Assembly (NCBI RefSeq): GCF_032818155.1
Contig: NZ_CP102589.1
Span: 1,164,001 to 1,228,000, forward strand
Direction: 5' to 3'
Source: Niallia taxi
GTDB taxonomy: Bacteria > Bacillota > Bacilli > Bacillales > Cytobacillaceae
DNA length: 64,000 bases
The notes below the pieces were generated by a model. It saw only the letters and a list, made by a program, of their open reading frames with translations, searched no databases and had not been told where the DNA came from. A program made the position numbers and the translations under genes. This document shows positions 18,021-27,505 of this stretch, one piece after another (the stretch's first letter is position 1; each line of letters starts with the position of its first letter).

Positions 18021-19876
18021 GTGGACAACATCAAAGCAAAAATTCACCGATACCTTCGAGGGGCCACGGGGGACCGAGCCATATGCCTGTCCAAAAAGCA
18101 AAGGATGCAAAAGGCACACTGAAGCGTCTTGCCAAATACCTTGGTGCATATAAGCTGCAGCTATTATTTGTTATTATAGCAGCGATTCTTAGCACTGTCT
18201 TTTCTATATTTAGTCCGAAGATTTTAGCCAAGGCAATTGATAATATCTTTAACGGGCTGATGGCTAAAATGAACGGTGTACCAGGTGCTGTCATTGACTT
18301 TGGAGCAATTGGGCAAATCTTATTATGGCTTATTGTTCTTTACATTGTTAGCTCCTTATTTATGTATATACAGCAGATTATTATGGTCAATATTTCGCAA
18401 AAGACAATATTTCAGCTGCGCCAAGAGGTACATGAAAAGCTGGAAAGATTGCCGCTCAAATATTTTGACAGAACACCACATGGTGAAACATTAAGTAGAG
18501 CTATTAATGATATTGATAATATCAACAATACGATGCAACAAAGTGTCACGCAATTAATTACATCTGTGATTACATTTGTCGGAGTTATCATTATGATGCT
18601 TACTATTAGTCCTGTTCTTGCATTAGTATGCTTTTTGACCATTCCTTTGAGCATCTTTGCAACAGTGAAAATTGCCAAACGCTCACAGGTTCAGTTCAGA
18701 AGTCAGCAGGCAACATTAGGAGCATTAAATGGCCATATTGAGGAAATGTTCACAGGTCATCAAATCGTAAAAGCATTTGGTCACGAAAAGAAAGCAATTG
18801 AAAAATTTGACGGCATTAATGATAAATTATTTGAATCAAGCTGGAAATCTCAGTTCATATCAGGTCTGATCATGCCATTGATGCAATTTATCAATAATAT
18901 CGGCTATGTTTTTGTAGTAGTGATAGGGGCAATTTATGCTTCAGCAGGAAGAATTACTGTCGGAGACGTCCAAGCCTTCATCCAATATGCAAGACAATTC
19001 TCGCAGCCAATTCAACAGCTATCCAATATCTCTAATGTCATCCAATCAACCATTGCCTCTGCTGAGAGGGTGTTTGATCTATTGGATGAAGAGGAGGAAG
19101 CGGAAAATTCGGATGAGAAGCATGTCATTGACCATCCCTCTGGTGCCGTTCAATTCGATTCTGTCTATTTCAGCTATAAAGAGGATGAGGAGCTTATTAA
19201 AGACTTAAACATTCAAATTAACCCAGGACAGAAAGTAGCAATTGTGGGACCAACTGGCGCCGGAAAAACAACCTTAATCAACTTATTAATGCGGTTCTAT
19301 GATCTAAATCGAGGCTCTATTAAAATTGACGATGTTGATATTTCCACAATGGAGAGAGGGCGTTTACGCAGTATGTTTGGTATGGTGCTTCAGGATACTT
19401 GGTTATTTAAAGGAACAATTCGAGAAAATATAGCTTATGGCAAGCAGGGTGCAACAGATGAGGAAGTGAGCAAAGCAGCTGCGCTTGCAAATGCCGAACA
19501 CTTTATCCGAACATTGCCTGATGGCTATGAAACAGTTATTAACGAAGATGGTTCCAATATTTCACAAGGCCAAAAGCAATTGCTTACTATTGCCAGAGCG
19601 CTATTAGCAGATCCTGCTTTGCTAATTCTTGATGAGGCAACAAGCAGTGTCGACACAAGGACAGAGGCACAAATACAAGAGGCAATGGCAGAGCTTATGA
19701 AAAATCGCACCAGCTTTGTTATCGCACATAGACTTTCCACCATTAAAGATGCAGATGTCATCCTAGTTATGAAAAACGGTCAAGTTATCGAACAAGGAAA
19801 CCATGAAGAGCTGCTGCAACAAAATGGATTTTACGCAGACTTATATAACAGCCAATTTTCAGAAGCAACAGCTTAA
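18017..19876 (+). CDS. Heterodimeric ABC exporter, catalytic-site partner (YfiC-like)
   Basis: A 619-residue half-transporter with a ~35-residue polar N-terminal extension (GPSHMP, Ser/Gly/His rich), six transmembrane helices and a nucleotide-binding domain. Walker A is IVGPTGAGKTT and Walker B LLILDEATSSVD with the catalytic Glu, but the signature is NISQGQKQL instead of LSGGQ. In heterodimeric exporters the altered signature pairs with the Asp-containing Walker B of the partner to form the inactive site, so the two changes in the two neighbouring genes match each other exactly. The start ATG overlaps the upstream stop. A long hairpin terminator closes the operon. Confidence 0.93.
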   Translation: MSGQHQSKNSPIPSRGHGGPSHMPVQKAKDAKGTLKRLAKYLGAYKLQLLFVIIAAILSTVFSIFSPKILAKAIDNIFNGLMAKMNGVPGAVIDFGAIGQILLWLIVLYIVSSLFMYIQQIIMVNISQKTIFQLRQEVHEKLERLPLKYFDRTPHGETLSRAINDIDNINNTMQQSVTQLITSVITFVGVIIMMLTISPVLALVCFLTIPLSIFATVKIAKRSQVQFRSQQATLGALNGHIEEMFTGHQIVKAFGHEKKAIEKFDGINDKLFESSWKSQFISGLIMPLMQFINNIGYVFVVVIGAIYASAGRITVGDVQAFIQYARQFSQPIQQLSNISNVIQSTIASAERVFDLLDEEEEAENSDEKHVIDHPSGAVQFDSVYFSYKEDEELIKDLNIQINPGQKVAIVGPTGAGKTTLINLLMRFYDLNRGSIKIDDVDISTMERGRLRSMFGMVLQDTWLFKGTIRENIAYGKQGATDEEVSKAAALANAEHFIRTLPDGYETVINEDGSNISQGQKQLLTIARALLADPALLILDEATSSVDTRTEAQIQEAMAELMKNRTSFVIAHRLSTIKDADVILVMKNGQVIEQGNHEELLQQNGFYADLYNSQFSEATA

Positions 19877-19890
19877 AATTTGGCAAGAAA

Positions 19891-19952
19891 AAACCGAGCT
19901 ATGATTAGCAATTCTCTGTAAAGGAGAATTGCGACATAACTCGTTTTTTTCT
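19891..19952 (+). terminator. Long-stem terminator of the marR-ABC operon
   Basis: The left arm GAGCTATG...AGCAATTCTC and right arm GAGAATTGC...CATAACTC form a ~20-bp interrupted stem, followed by TTTTTTTCTTTTTT. Confidence 0.85.
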
Positions 19953-19978
19953 TTTTTACTATTAGTAATTTAGCTATG

Positions 19979-20145
19979 AGGCTGGGACATAAGTATGTGA
20001 ACGAGCGTAGAGACCGGACTACTTAATCAACTGTTGATTAAATGGTTCGTTTTTTTGAGGCCACTCGACTACTAAGGGAAATAGAGGAGGCTGAAGCTTT
20101 CCCCGCGGAAAGCGAGTGGGGAAAGCGCAATGAAATGAACTAATT
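19979..20145 (+). repeat. Dispersed intergenic repeat, copy A
   Basis: Begins with GAGGCTGGGACATAAGT, contains a small hairpin around TTAATCAACTGTTGATTAA, then CCACTCGACTACTAAGGGAA and CCCCGCGGAAAGCGAGT, and ends GCGCAATGAAATGAAC. The same modules recur at 25631-25960. GC-rich for its surroundings. No protein is coded. It resembles the short dispersed repeats scattered between genes in many Bacillaceae (recollection, not searched). Confidence 0.75.
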
Positions 20146-20527
20146 TTAACTCCCTATTCTATTTAGACACAACCTTCATTTTTTAAATTTAGTTGTAATT
20201 TTACTATTCGTGTTTAGAAAGGTTATCTTTTGTTTTGTCCTAACCTCATGGAAACAACTAACTTTAAAGTCATACTCAAAATGAAAAATCATGTGTCCAA
20301 TATTTCATAGTAAGTTCTAAGCCTATAGTCTGAGAAAAGATAATCCTAAAGTTTGTTCACGAAAACGGCAAACGTCTATATGATGAAAAGAGGGAAAAGC
20401 TTCTTTTACTGAAATTTACCCTTATACAGTAATCACTAATGTGAATGGACTATTTTTTTCATAAATGGAAACCTTTTGCATTATTAAATCGTTATACAAT
20501 AAAATGTATTTTTGGTGGAGGGTAAGA
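20146..20527. other. AT-rich intergenic stretch, no gene recognised
   Basis: About 380 bases between repeat copy A and the papain-like peptidase gene. It must contain that gene's promoter. No hairpin terminator, RNA gene or protein frame of plausible composition was seen. Confidence 0.5.
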
Positions 20528-21070
20528 ATGGATGAGCAGACTGTTTATTTAATACTAAGTGATACTGGCACCTGGTTCACAAGATGCATTAAGCTTTTTA
20601 CAAAAAAACCGCATAACCATGCCTCTATTTCTTTTGACTCCCAGTTAGTGGAAGTTTACAGCTTTGGACGAAAGAAGCCGAAAAATCCGTTTATTGGCGG
20701 ATTTGTTAAAGAAAATATTAGAGATGAATTCTTCAAAAACGCATGCTGTGCCATCTATAGCATACGTGTTACGAAAGAGCAGCATGACAAGATGAAGGAC
20801 ATTATTAATCAGATTGAAAAAGAAAAGCATTGCTATCGCTATAACTTAATTGGTTTGTTTTTTATCATATTTAATATACCTTTTCCCCGCAAAAATGCTT
20901 TTTTCTGTTCACAATTTGTCGCGTCTGTTTTACATGAAAGCGGGGCTTTATATGGGAATAAGCATCCATCTTTAGTGACACCGTATGATTTGCTGGATGA
21001 TTACAAAATGGAACATATATATGAAGGGAAACTGCAGCATTATTATTTAAAATCAGCATCTTCCTTTTAA
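20528..21070 (+). CDS. Permuted papain-like (YiiX/NlpC-P60-type) cysteine hydrolase
   Basis: A 180-residue soluble protein with no signal peptide. An N-terminal histidine in NHASISF near residue 37 and a C-terminal cysteine in AFFCSQFVASVLHESG near residue 127 have the order His-then-Cys of circularly permuted NlpC/P60-type (YiiX/YebB-like) hydrolases. Such enzymes cleave amide bonds in cell-wall peptides or remove acyl groups; the real substrate is unknown. The start is the ATG at 20528, with GGAGGG about six bases upstream; the in-frame ATG at 20465 has no ribosome site. Monogenic, with a terminator at its end. Confidence 0.72.
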   Translation: MDEQTVYLILSDTGTWFTRCIKLFTKKPHNHASISFDSQLVEVYSFGRKKPKNPFIGGFVKENIRDEFFKNACCAIYSIRVTKEQHDKMKDIINQIEKEKHCYRYNLIGLFFIIFNIPFPRKNAFFCSQFVASVLHESGALYGNKHPSLVTPYDLLDDYKMEHIYEGKLQHYYLKSASSF

Positions 21071-21104
21071 ATACATTAATAGCACTTATATCTATATTAT
21101 TCCT

Positions 21105-21130
21105 AACCATCCATTGATGGTTTTTTTTAT
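21105..21130 (+). terminator. Terminator after papain-like hydrolase gene
   Basis: AACCATC and GATGGTT arms with a short loop, followed by TTTTTTTATTTTTTT. Confidence 0.85.
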
Positions 21131-21195
21131 TTTTTTAAAAAAGATGGTTATCAGAAAAGCTTTTGGTGAAAATATAAAAAGAAAGTAAATAACTT

Positions 21196-21225
21196 TTGAC
21201 AAATAACTTCTCGATATAATATGAT
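21196..21225 (+). promoter_or_regulatory. Probable tcyABC promoter
   Basis: TTGACA (21196-21201) and TATGAT (21220-21225) are spaced 18 bases, 45 bases upstream of the tcyA start. A TATCGGAATTAGG stretch lies just downstream; GGAATT is part of CymR sites in B. subtilis sulfur genes, but one half-site is weak evidence. Confidence 0.55.
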
Positions 21226-21270
21226 AACCTTTGTCTTACAAGACATATCGGAATTAGGAGGATTTTTCGC

Positions 21271-22089
21271 ATGAAGAAATTCAGTTTACTGCTATGCTTA
21301 TTATTAAGTTTAACAATAGCATTGGCTGCTTGTGGCAGCAATGCAGATAAAGACGATTCAAGTTCAAATGCTGATAAAGGCAGTGAGGATTTGCTCGAAA
21401 AAATTAAAAGTGATGGAAAAATTGTTGTTGGTACAGAAGGTACATATGCTCCATTCACTTTTCATGATGAAAAAACAGGTGATTTAACAGGGTTTGACGT
21501 TGAAATTGCCCAAGAAGTAGGCAAGCGTCTTGGTGTCGATGTAGAATTTAAAGAAACACAATGGGATGCAATCTTTGCAGGTCTTGATGCAAAACGTTTT
21601 GACATGATCGCAAACCAAGTAGGTATCAACGATGAGAGAAAAGAGAAATATCTATTTTCTGATCCATATATTTCCTCTACAGCAGTTTTAGTAACAAAGT
21701 CTGATTCAGACATTAAAAGCTTTGAGGACCTTAAAGGCAAGAAATCAGCTCAGTCACTAACAAGCAACTATGCGAAAACAGCAGAGTCTTACGGTGCTGA
21801 ACTTGTCGGTATTGATGGCTTTAACCAAGCTGTTGAATTGCTGAACTCTGGACGTGTTGATGCAACAGTCAATGATAAATTGTCCTTCTTAGATTATAAA
21901 AAGCAAAAGCCTGACGCAGATATCGTTATTTCAGATACAGCAGATGATGTGGCACAAAGTGGTTTAATGTTTAGAAAAGACAGTGAATCATTAGTAACTG
22001 AGGTTAATAAAGCACTTACAGATATGATCGATGATGGCACATACAAAAAAATATCTGAGAAATGGTTCGGGGAAGATGTTCTTAAATAA
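21271..22089 (+). CDS. tcyA: L-cystine ABC transporter, substrate-binding lipoprotein
   Basis: A 272-residue family-3 extracellular solute-binding protein. It starts with a lipoprotein signal peptide whose lipobox LAAC puts the lipidated cysteine at residue 17, so the mature protein is tethered to the outer face of the membrane. [35 protein letters not shown] and [10 protein letters not shown] are the binding-pocket segments shared with B. subtilis TcyA, and KWFGEDV ends the protein. It delivers cystine to TcyB. AGGAGG lies nine bases upstream of ATG. The end of the gene overlaps tcyB by 14 bases, and the three genes form an importer operon behind one promoter. Confidence 0.93.
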   Translation: MKKFSLLLCLLLSLTIALAACGSNADKDDSSSNADKGSEDLLEKIKSDGKIVVGTEGTYAPFTFHDEKTGDLTGFDVEIAQEVGKRLGVDVEFKETQWDAIFAGLDAKRFDMIANQVGINDERKEKYLFSDPYISSTAVLVTKSDSDIKSFEDLKGKKSAQSLTSNYAKTAESYGAELVGIDGFNQAVELLNSGRVDATVNDKLSFLDYKKQKPDADIVISDTADDVAQSGLMFRKDSESLVTEVNKALTDMIDDGTYKKISEKWFGEDVLK

Positions 22090-22783
22090 TATCTTTACAG
22101 ATCCTGAGCAGCTTCAACGTTATACGGATATAGCAACAAGTTCCCTTCTGCCTTTGCTGAAGGGGGCCTTTTTGTATTCGTTGCCTTTAGCCATTGTGTC
22201 ATTCATCATCGGTCTTGTGCTCGCGGTGCTAACCGCCCTTGCGCGTTTATCTAGCGTAAAGATTTTTCAAATCATTGCTCGTGTATATGTTTCCATTATT
22301 AGAGGTACACCGTTATTAGTACAACTCTTTATTATCTTTTATGGTCTTCCTAATTTAAGTGAGAATCTCACAATAGACCCAGTTCCGGCAGCAATCATCG
22401 GCTTTTCCTTGAATGTCGGCGCATATGCGTCAGAAATAGTCCGTGCATCGATTTCGAGCATATCAAAGGGACAATGGGAGGCAGGCTATTCTATTGGAAT
22501 GACATACGGACAGAATTTAAAAAGAATTATTCTGCCACAAGCAGCTCGTGTTTCATTGCCACCATTATCAAACACATTCATCAGCTTGATAAAGGATACA
22601 TCCCTTGCGGCACTTATCCTTGTTACGGAGATGTTCCGAAAAGCACAGGAGATTGCAAGTACTAACTATGAGTTTTTACTGCTGTATTCAGAAGTGGCTC
22701 TGCTGTACTGGCTGATTTGTTTCCCTCTATCTATTGTTCAGCAAAGGCTGGAGGACCGCTTCAGCAGGCATTTGCTTAAATAA
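22076..22783 (+). CDS. tcyB: L-cystine ABC transporter, permease
   Basis: A 235-residue inner-membrane subunit with five predicted helices. The EAA loop that contacts the ATPase is recognisable as [20 protein letters not shown], and [19 protein letters not shown] is the conserved block of polar-amino-acid permeases (HisM/GlnP type). The start is the ATG at 22076, inside the end of tcyA, with GGGGAAG upstream; a longer in-frame start further upstream would sit deep in tcyA. It forms the channel for cystine supplied by TcyA and powered by TcyC. Confidence 0.92.
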   Translation: MFLNNIFTDPEQLQRYTDIATSSLLPLLKGAFLYSLPLAIVSFIIGLVLAVLTALARLSSVKIFQIIARVYVSIIRGTPLLVQLFIIFYGLPNLSENLTIDPVPAAIIGFSLNVGAYASEIVRASISSISKGQWEAGYSIGMTYGQNLKRIILPQAARVSLPPLSNTFISLIKDTSLAALILVTEMFRKAQEIASTNYEFLLLYSEVALLYWLICFPLSIVQQRLEDRFSRHLLK

Positions 22784-22814
22784 ACACCACAATTAGCAGA
22801 AAGGAGGATGCCAA

Positions 22815-23549
22815 ATGATTAAAATTACAGGCTTGTCCAAAAGCTTTGGAGAGCTGGAGGTTTTAAAGGACATTAGTTTAGATGTAGAAAAAGGGAAAGT
22901 GATTGTTGTGATTGGACCATCGGGTTCAGGGAAAACAACAATGCTTCGCTGTTTGAACCTCCTTGAAACACCATCTGGAGGATCGATTGCTATTAGCAAT
23001 AAAAGCATTGATTTCACTCAGAAGGTTTCCAAAAAAGAAGTAACAGAATTTCGTAAGCTGACAGGTATGGTATTCCAAGGCTATAATCTGTTCCCTCATA
23101 AGACAGCATTACAAAATGTAATGGAGGGACCAGTCATTGTCAAAAAAGAAGATAAGGAAAAGGCACGGAAAAAGGCAGAACAGCTTCTCGCTAAAGTTGG
23201 CTTGGCGGATAAGCTCGACTTTTACCCTTATCAGCTTTCAGGAGGACAGCAACAGCGTGTTGGTATTGCGCGAGCGCTTGCGATGGAACCTGAAGTAATG
23301 CTTTTTGATGAGCCAACATCAGCACTAGACCCAGAGCTTGTCGGTGAAGTATTGAAGGTAATGAAGGATCTTGCAAGAGAAGGAATGACGATGATTGTTG
23401 TTACACATGAGATGAAGTTTGCCAGAGAAGTAGCAGACGAGATTTTATTTATGGATGGCGGCTATATCGTAGAAAAGGCAACTCCTGAAGAATTTTTCTC
23501 TAATCCAAAGGAAGACAGAACAAAAAGATTTCTGCAGTTGCTTCAATAA
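22815..23549 (+). CDS. tcyC: L-cystine ABC transporter, ATP-binding protein
   Basis: A 244-residue ABC ATPase of the polar-amino-acid uptake class. Walker [10 protein letters not shown] is near residue 34, the Q-loop [12 protein letters not shown] follows, the signature is LSGGQQQR near 138, Walker [13 protein letters not shown] near 158, and the switch histidine lies in VVTHEM near 194. GGAGG lies eight bases before the ATG. It is the last gene of the tcyABC operon, and a hairpin follows the stop. Confidence 0.94.
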   Translation: MIKITGLSKSFGELEVLKDISLDVEKGKVIVVIGPSGSGKTTMLRCLNLLETPSGGSIAISNKSIDFTQKVSKKEVTEFRKLTGMVFQGYNLFPHKTALQNVMEGPVIVKKEDKEKARKKAEQLLAKVGLADKLDFYPYQLSGGQQQRVGIARALAMEPEVMLFDEPTSALDPELVGEVLKVMKDLAREGMTMIVVTHEMKFAREVADEILFMDGGYIVEKATPEEFFSNPKEDRTKRFLQLLQ

Positions 23550-23552
23550 AAA

Positions 23553-23612
23553 AAAGAGATATTCGGCTAATAAATCCTTAGGGGGGATGATTGCCTAATA
23601 TCTCTTTAACAA
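23553..23612 (+). terminator. Hairpin after tcyC
   Basis: AAAGAGATATT and AATATCTCTTT are 11-base complementary arms around a GC-rich loop of about 33 bases containing a run of G. The right arm supplies only a short T-run, so efficiency is uncertain. A further imperfect hairpin (AAAGGGGG / CTCCCTTTTT) follows to about 23660. Confidence 0.6.
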
Positions 23613-23685
23613 AAGGGGGAATTACACTTTGTAATAACATTGTGGTCTCCCTTTTTGATTTTTATACATCAATTCTAAAATAAAT

Positions 23686-23874
23686 TTATTCGCCACGTAT
23701 TTTTTGATGAATAACTTCATCCTCCAGCAAATTAATAAAGGAAAGCACAATACCTGCAATTAGAGCAGCGATCGTATACACGGAAATATCTGTTATGATA
23801 TAGAACAAAAGTGTGCTGATAAACGTCCAAACCATACAAAACTGGACACTTGACAGCTTTTTGAGTTTTTCCAA
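23686..23874 (-). CDS. Small two-helix membrane protein, function unknown
   Basis: A 62-residue protein: a short basic N-terminus (MEKLKKLSS), hydrophobic helices near residues 12-30 and 33-49, and a charged tail (EDEVIHQKIRGE). No family recognised. The support is translational: a TTG start with a strong GGAGGGG seven to eight bases upstream, and a normal length for the many small membrane proteins of Bacillaceae. It is alone on the minus strand between tcyC and a chemoreceptor gene. Confidence 0.7.
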   Translation of the reverse strand: MEKLKKLSSVQFCMVWTFISTLLFYIITDISVYTIAALIAGIVLSFINLLEDEVIHQKIRGE

Positions 23875-24146
23875 GTGGAGCCCCTCCTAACAGCGACCAA
23901 CAATATTCAAGCTTTTCACCCCATACAGTATATGGCGAGACCATTCTCTTTAGAAGACAGATATGGACATGCATCAATTTTTTTATTAGGGGCTTGCCCT
24001 TTTTCAGAAAAAAACAGGATAAGCCCTCACTTTTCCTCTGAAAAAGCATATCTAATAAGTATAAAGAATAGCTTGTATCATCTTTTCCGAAAGAGTTATA
24101 GCGCTTTTCTTTATACCGTAACCCCATAACCTCCTCTCACTTTTGA
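23875..24146. other. Region without a supported gene upstream of the small membrane protein
   Basis: About 270 bases. Frames exist on both strands but lack proper start signals. It contains the promoter side of the minus-strand small gene. The plus strand ends at a strong hairpin (24147) that has no plus-strand gene before it. Confidence 0.45.
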
Positions 24147-24182
24147 GCATTATGTGCATGCACATAATGCTCCTTTTTTTGT
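24147..24182 (+). terminator. Perfect palindromic hairpin with T-tract (orphan terminator)
   Basis: GAGCATTATGTG and CACATAATGCTC form a 12-bp perfect stem with the four-base loop CATG, followed by CTTTTTTTG. It has the form of an intrinsic terminator on the plus strand, but the nearest plus-strand gene (tcyC) is about 600 bases upstream and has its own hairpin. Confidence 0.75.
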
Positions 24183-24216
24183 TTAACTAGTAAGAAAGTT
24201 CTAATAAATAGCTAAA

Positions 24217-24241
24217 TAAATCAAATGAGATGACCGATAAA
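24217..24241 (+). promoter_or_regulatory. Sigma-D-like promoter of the second chemoreceptor gene
   Basis: TAAA (24217-24220) and CCGATAAA (24234-24241) are separated by 13 bases, close to the sigma-D motility consensus TAAA-N(13-15)-GCCGATAT. It lies 75 bases upstream of a methyl-accepting chemotaxis gene, the kind of gene sigma-D controls. Confidence 0.65.
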
Positions 24242-24316
24242 ATAAATATATGCTATATTGTACCTATTAGTATTAGGTATTATATCCTATAAAATAAATA
24301 GTTAGGGCGGTTTAAA

Positions 24317-25597
24317 ATGAAAAAGAAAAATTTGTTTCATAGTTTACGGACAAAAATAGCTTTCATTATTGTGTTAGCTACAATGATAAGCACGCCTATA
24401 TCCATACAATTGAATGATATGCTTAGGAATGCGGGAATCTTCGCACCAGAATTAGGGATGGTCATTAATACGGTCATCAACTTGGTGTTTACAACTTTAA
24501 TTGCGTCTTTATTCACCCGCAGAATTATTATCAAGCCAATTAAAAATCTGCTTGCCGCAACGAAGGAGATTCGAAAAGGAAATCTTGACATTGATCTTCA
24601 AAAAAAATCAAATGATGAAATTGGTCAATTGACTGATGAGTTTGTTTTAATGAAGGATTCGATTAAATCAATGGTAGACAAAGTAAATGAGACTGCTGGA
24701 ATAGTTAATTCATCTGCAGAAACACTTACAGCTAATACAGTAGAAACAAGTCATGTATCAGAGCAGATTTCTTCAGCAATACAAAGTGTTGCTGTTGGTT
24801 CTGAAGAACAAACAAAGGGTATGGAAAGTGTCGCAGACGCTGTCTCTGTAGTAAATAGTGAAATAATGGATATCGCCAAAAATACAGAAGAGATGGTTCA
24901 AGCATCGAATGAAACAGTTATTAAGGCGAAAGAAGGACAAGAGGTTGTTGAAAGCACTGTTAAACAAATGAGCCTTATCCAAAATTCAGTCAAAGAGTCA
25001 AACCAAACAATTGAGCTTCTGCAGGAGCGCTCACAAGAGATTGGTCAATTTTTAAATGTAATCACAGAAATTGCTGATCAGACTAACCTGTTGGCTCTTA
25101 ATGCAGCCATTGAAGCAGCAAGAGCAGGAGAAGCAGGGAAAGGGTTTGCTGTTGTTGCAGAGGAAGTCAGAAAGCTTGCTGAACAATCTAATCAATCAGC
25201 TAAACAGATTGCAGTACTCGTTAATGAAATCCAAAAAGATACATTAACCTCTGTTAAAACGATGAGAAGAGTAACAGATGAAGTGAAAGACGGCATAAAT
25301 ATAACAAACAATACGAAGGAAAAATTCAACGTCATTTCTAGCAGCATGGAGAATATGAGTGATCAGATGAAAAACATCCTCGCAGCAGCGAAAAACATCA
25401 ATGCCAGTATTGTTGAAGTGGCCGGATCCGTTGATCAAGTCACAACCATTGCAAAAGAAAACAGCCAAAATTCCATGAATGTATCAGCTTCTTCACAAGA
25501 ACAATTAGCAGCAATCGAAGAAATAACAGTATCCACAAAATCCCTTGCACAAATCGCAGACGACCTAGTGGAAGTAGTAAAGATATATCATAAGTAA
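24317..25597 (+). CDS. Methyl-accepting chemotaxis protein without large sensor domain
   Basis: A 426-residue receptor with two closely spaced transmembrane helices (about residues 12-32 and 45-68) and a loop of only about 12 residues, then HAMP ([22 protein letters not shown]), methylation helices and the conserved signalling hairpin [20 protein letters not shown] near residue 255. With no periplasmic ligand domain, it may sense membrane or internal energy state, or act through partner proteins; that is inference. It is expressed from a sigma-D-like promoter. The ribosome site (AGGGCGG) is weaker than usual. No terminator directly follows; repeats B and C lie downstream. Confidence 0.92.
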   Translation: MKKKNLFHSLRTKIAFIIVLATMISTPISIQLNDMLRNAGIFAPELGMVINTVINLVFTTLIASLFTRRIIIKPIKNLLAATKEIRKGNLDIDLQKKSNDEIGQLTDEFVLMKDSIKSMVDKVNETAGIVNSSAETLTANTVETSHVSEQISSAIQSVAVGSEEQTKGMESVADAVSVVNSEIMDIAKNTEEMVQASNETVIKAKEGQEVVESTVKQMSLIQNSVKESNQTIELLQERSQEIGQFLNVITEIADQTNLLALNAAIEAARAGEAGKGFAVVAEEVRKLAEQSNQSAKQIAVLVNEIQKDTLTSVKTMRRVTDEVKDGINITNNTKEKFNVISSSMENMSDQMKNILAAAKNINASIVEVAGSVDQVTTIAKENSQNSMNVSASSQEQLAAIEEITVSTKSLAQIADDLVEVVKIYHK

Positions 25598-25630
25598 GAA
25601 TGAGGCGTAACTATCCAGACCAAAATTAAT

Positions 25631-25866
25631 AGGCTGGGACAAGTTAAAAACTGAGCTATTTAATCGATTGCAGAATTATCGATTAATAGTTCAGTTTTTT
25701 TGTATGTTTTAGTCTATGCAACAAACAAAAACCATAGTGGAATGGAGCGGAGTCCACTCGACTACTAAGGGAAATAGAGGACGATTTAGACCCCACAGGC
25801 GAAGCCGAGGAGGCTCCATTCCTCCCCGCGGAAAGCGAGTAGGCGCAGCGCAATGAAACGAACTAC
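25631..25866 (+). repeat. Dispersed intergenic repeat, copy B
   Basis: Same module order as copy A: GGCTGGGACAAGTT, a hairpin around TTAATCG/CGATTAA, CCACTCGACTACTAAGGGAA, then TTTAGACCCCACAGGCGAAGC, GGAGGCTCCATTCCTCCCCG, CGGAAAGCGAGTAGG, ending GCGCAATGAAACGAAC. It contains a middle module (GACCCC...GGCGAAGCCGAGGA) that copy A lacks. No coding potential. Confidence 0.78.
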
Positions 25867-25960
25867 TATTAAAGCAATACTGTCCACTTGACTACTAAGG
25901 GAAATAGAAGCCGATTTAGACCCCTCCGGCGAAGCCGAGGACACTCCATTCCTCCCTGCC
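25867..25960 (+). repeat. Dispersed intergenic repeat, copy C (partial)
   Basis: Tandem to copy B. It restarts at TCCACTTGACTACTAAGGG and runs through GGCGAAGCCGAGGACACTCC to TCCTCCCTGCC, then stops before the CGCGGAAAGCGAG module. The remaining ~270 bases up to the RodA-like gene are AT-rich and hold nothing I recognise beyond its promoter. Confidence 0.72.
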
Positions 25961-26232
25961 ATGGATGGAACATGATATTTTAAGGTAGACTTAAGCTAGG
26001 AAGGATATATTATACATCTATAAAAGGAATGAAGATTTTTTCTCCATTACAATTTTAAAAATACGAAGTGGAATAATCTGGAGGATTACATTAAATTTTC
26101 ATTAAATCCTTGTCGAAAGTTGTTATTTGCTGCAATTACAAATATAATGAAGAATTGTATAAACTATTATGTAGGTTACTCTTTTTTTAACCATTTAACT
26201 TAAGTTTTCACATATTCGAGGAGCAATGAGAA

Positions 26233-27381
26233 ATGACCCCAAACAGGAATACATCAAAAATAGACTTTACACTTGTACTTATATTAATGCTGTTAAGCTT
26301 GGCGAGTCTTGTTGCCATTTATAGTGCCAATTCGAGTTTTGTCATTAAACAAGTTGTCTTTTATGTAATTGGAACTGCAATTATAGCGGGAATTATGCAA
26401 TTGGATTCAGATCAGCTTAAAAAACTGTCCTGGTATTTATACGGATTTGGACTTGTGCTCCTTTTGCTGTTAATTGTCGCACCTTCTAGTATTGCTCGTG
26501 AAATCAATGGTGCGAAAAGCTGGTTTACACTGCCTGGCTTCTCTTTACAGCCTTCTGAGTTCGTTAAAGTCTTTTTAATCTTAACCTTATCTAAGATCAT
26601 TGTGGACCACCAGGAAAAGCATATCTCAAAGACTACACAGAGCGATTTCTTATTGCTGCTGAAAATCGGCGGGATTACATTTGTACCATTGCTACTTGTT
26701 ATGCAACAGCCTGATTTAGGTACATCGCTTGTCCTTATTGCCATAATGGTCGGGATGATTTTTATATCAGGTATCTCTTGGAAGATAATAACTCCTATAT
26801 TTGGCGGCGGAATATCAATAGCCACTGGAGTGTTATATATGGTAATTTGGCATCCAGAGTGGCTGAAGAAATATTTAGGTGTGCAGGAATACCAATTTGG
26901 AAGAATTTATTCATGGTTAGACCCATATAACTATCAAAGCTCTACTGGTTATCATTTGACACAGTCATTACTTGCGATAGGATCAGGGCAGACGACAGGA
27001 AAAGGGATTGGCACAAGTGAAGTTGTTCTGCCAGAAAATCACACAGACTTTATCTTCAGTGTTGTCGGAGAGGAATTTGGATTTATTGGTGCGAGTGTTA
27101 TCATAAGTTTATTTTTCCTTCTGATCTATCACATAACCAAAGTTGCACTTGAAACGAAAAATTCCTTTTACACATGCATTTGTGTTGGTGTTATTAGTAT
27201 GATTACCTTCCATGTATTCCAAAATATTGGTATGACTGTTGGAGTATTACCGATAACAGGTATCCCATTGCCATTTATAAGCTATGGCGGAAGCTCCTTG
27301 CTTGGAAATATGTTGGCAATAGGACTTATCTTCTCCATACGTTTCCATTATAAAAAGTATATGTTCTCAAGTGATGAATAA
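26233..27381 (+). CDS. FtsW/RodA/SpoVE-family peptidoglycan polymerase
   Basis: A 382-residue SEDS protein with about ten membrane helices. Landmarks are FSLQPSEFVKVF near residue 108, ENHTDFIFSVVGEEFGF near 268 with the conserved Asp in the extracellular loop needed for glycosyltransferase activity, and GIPLPFISYGGSSLLGNM near 343. These proteins polymerise lipid II glycan strands with a partner class B PBP. The protein is on the short side and has no neighbouring PBP, so whether it serves elongation (RodA), division (FtsW) or the spore (SpoVE) is not clear; the C-terminus looks closest to RodA. GAGGAG lies nine bases before the ATG. A terminator follows. Confidence 0.9.
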   Translation: MTPNRNTSKIDFTLVLILMLLSLASLVAIYSANSSFVIKQVVFYVIGTAIIAGIMQLDSDQLKKLSWYLYGFGLVLLLLLIVAPSSIAREINGAKSWFTLPGFSLQPSEFVKVFLILTLSKIIVDHQEKHISKTTQSDFLLLLKIGGITFVPLLLVMQQPDLGTSLVLIAIMVGMIFISGISWKIITPIFGGGISIATGVLYMVIWHPEWLKKYLGVQEYQFGRIYSWLDPYNYQSSTGYHLTQSLLAIGSGQTTGKGIGTSEVVLPENHTDFIFSVVGEEFGFIGASVIISLFFLLIYHITKVALETKNSFYTCICVGVISMITFHVFQNIGMTVGVLPITGIPLPFISYGGSSLLGNMLAIGLIFSIRFHYKKYMFSSDE

Positions 27382-27390
27382 AATTGGCAA

Positions 27391-27425
27391 CAAAAAAGAT
27401 GTCCTTTTCTTAGGACATCTTTTTT
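27391..27425 (+). terminator. Terminator after SEDS gene
   Basis: AAAAGATGTCC and GGACATCTTTT form an 11-bp stem with an eight-base loop, then a T-run. Confidence 0.9.
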
Positions 27426-27505
27426 CTAGTACTGGCTCAGGGTCTATTATTTTTTTATGAGGGGGAAAAATAATAGGTGAGACCACTAGTGCGGTTTAAT
27501 CAATA

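Noticed and set aside
23732..24127. 131-residue minus-strand frame starting with ATG after AGGAGG
   Set aside because: The ribosome site is only two bases from the ATG. The second half of the frame is out of phase with the better supported small membrane gene at 23686-23874, and its composition there is unlike a protein.
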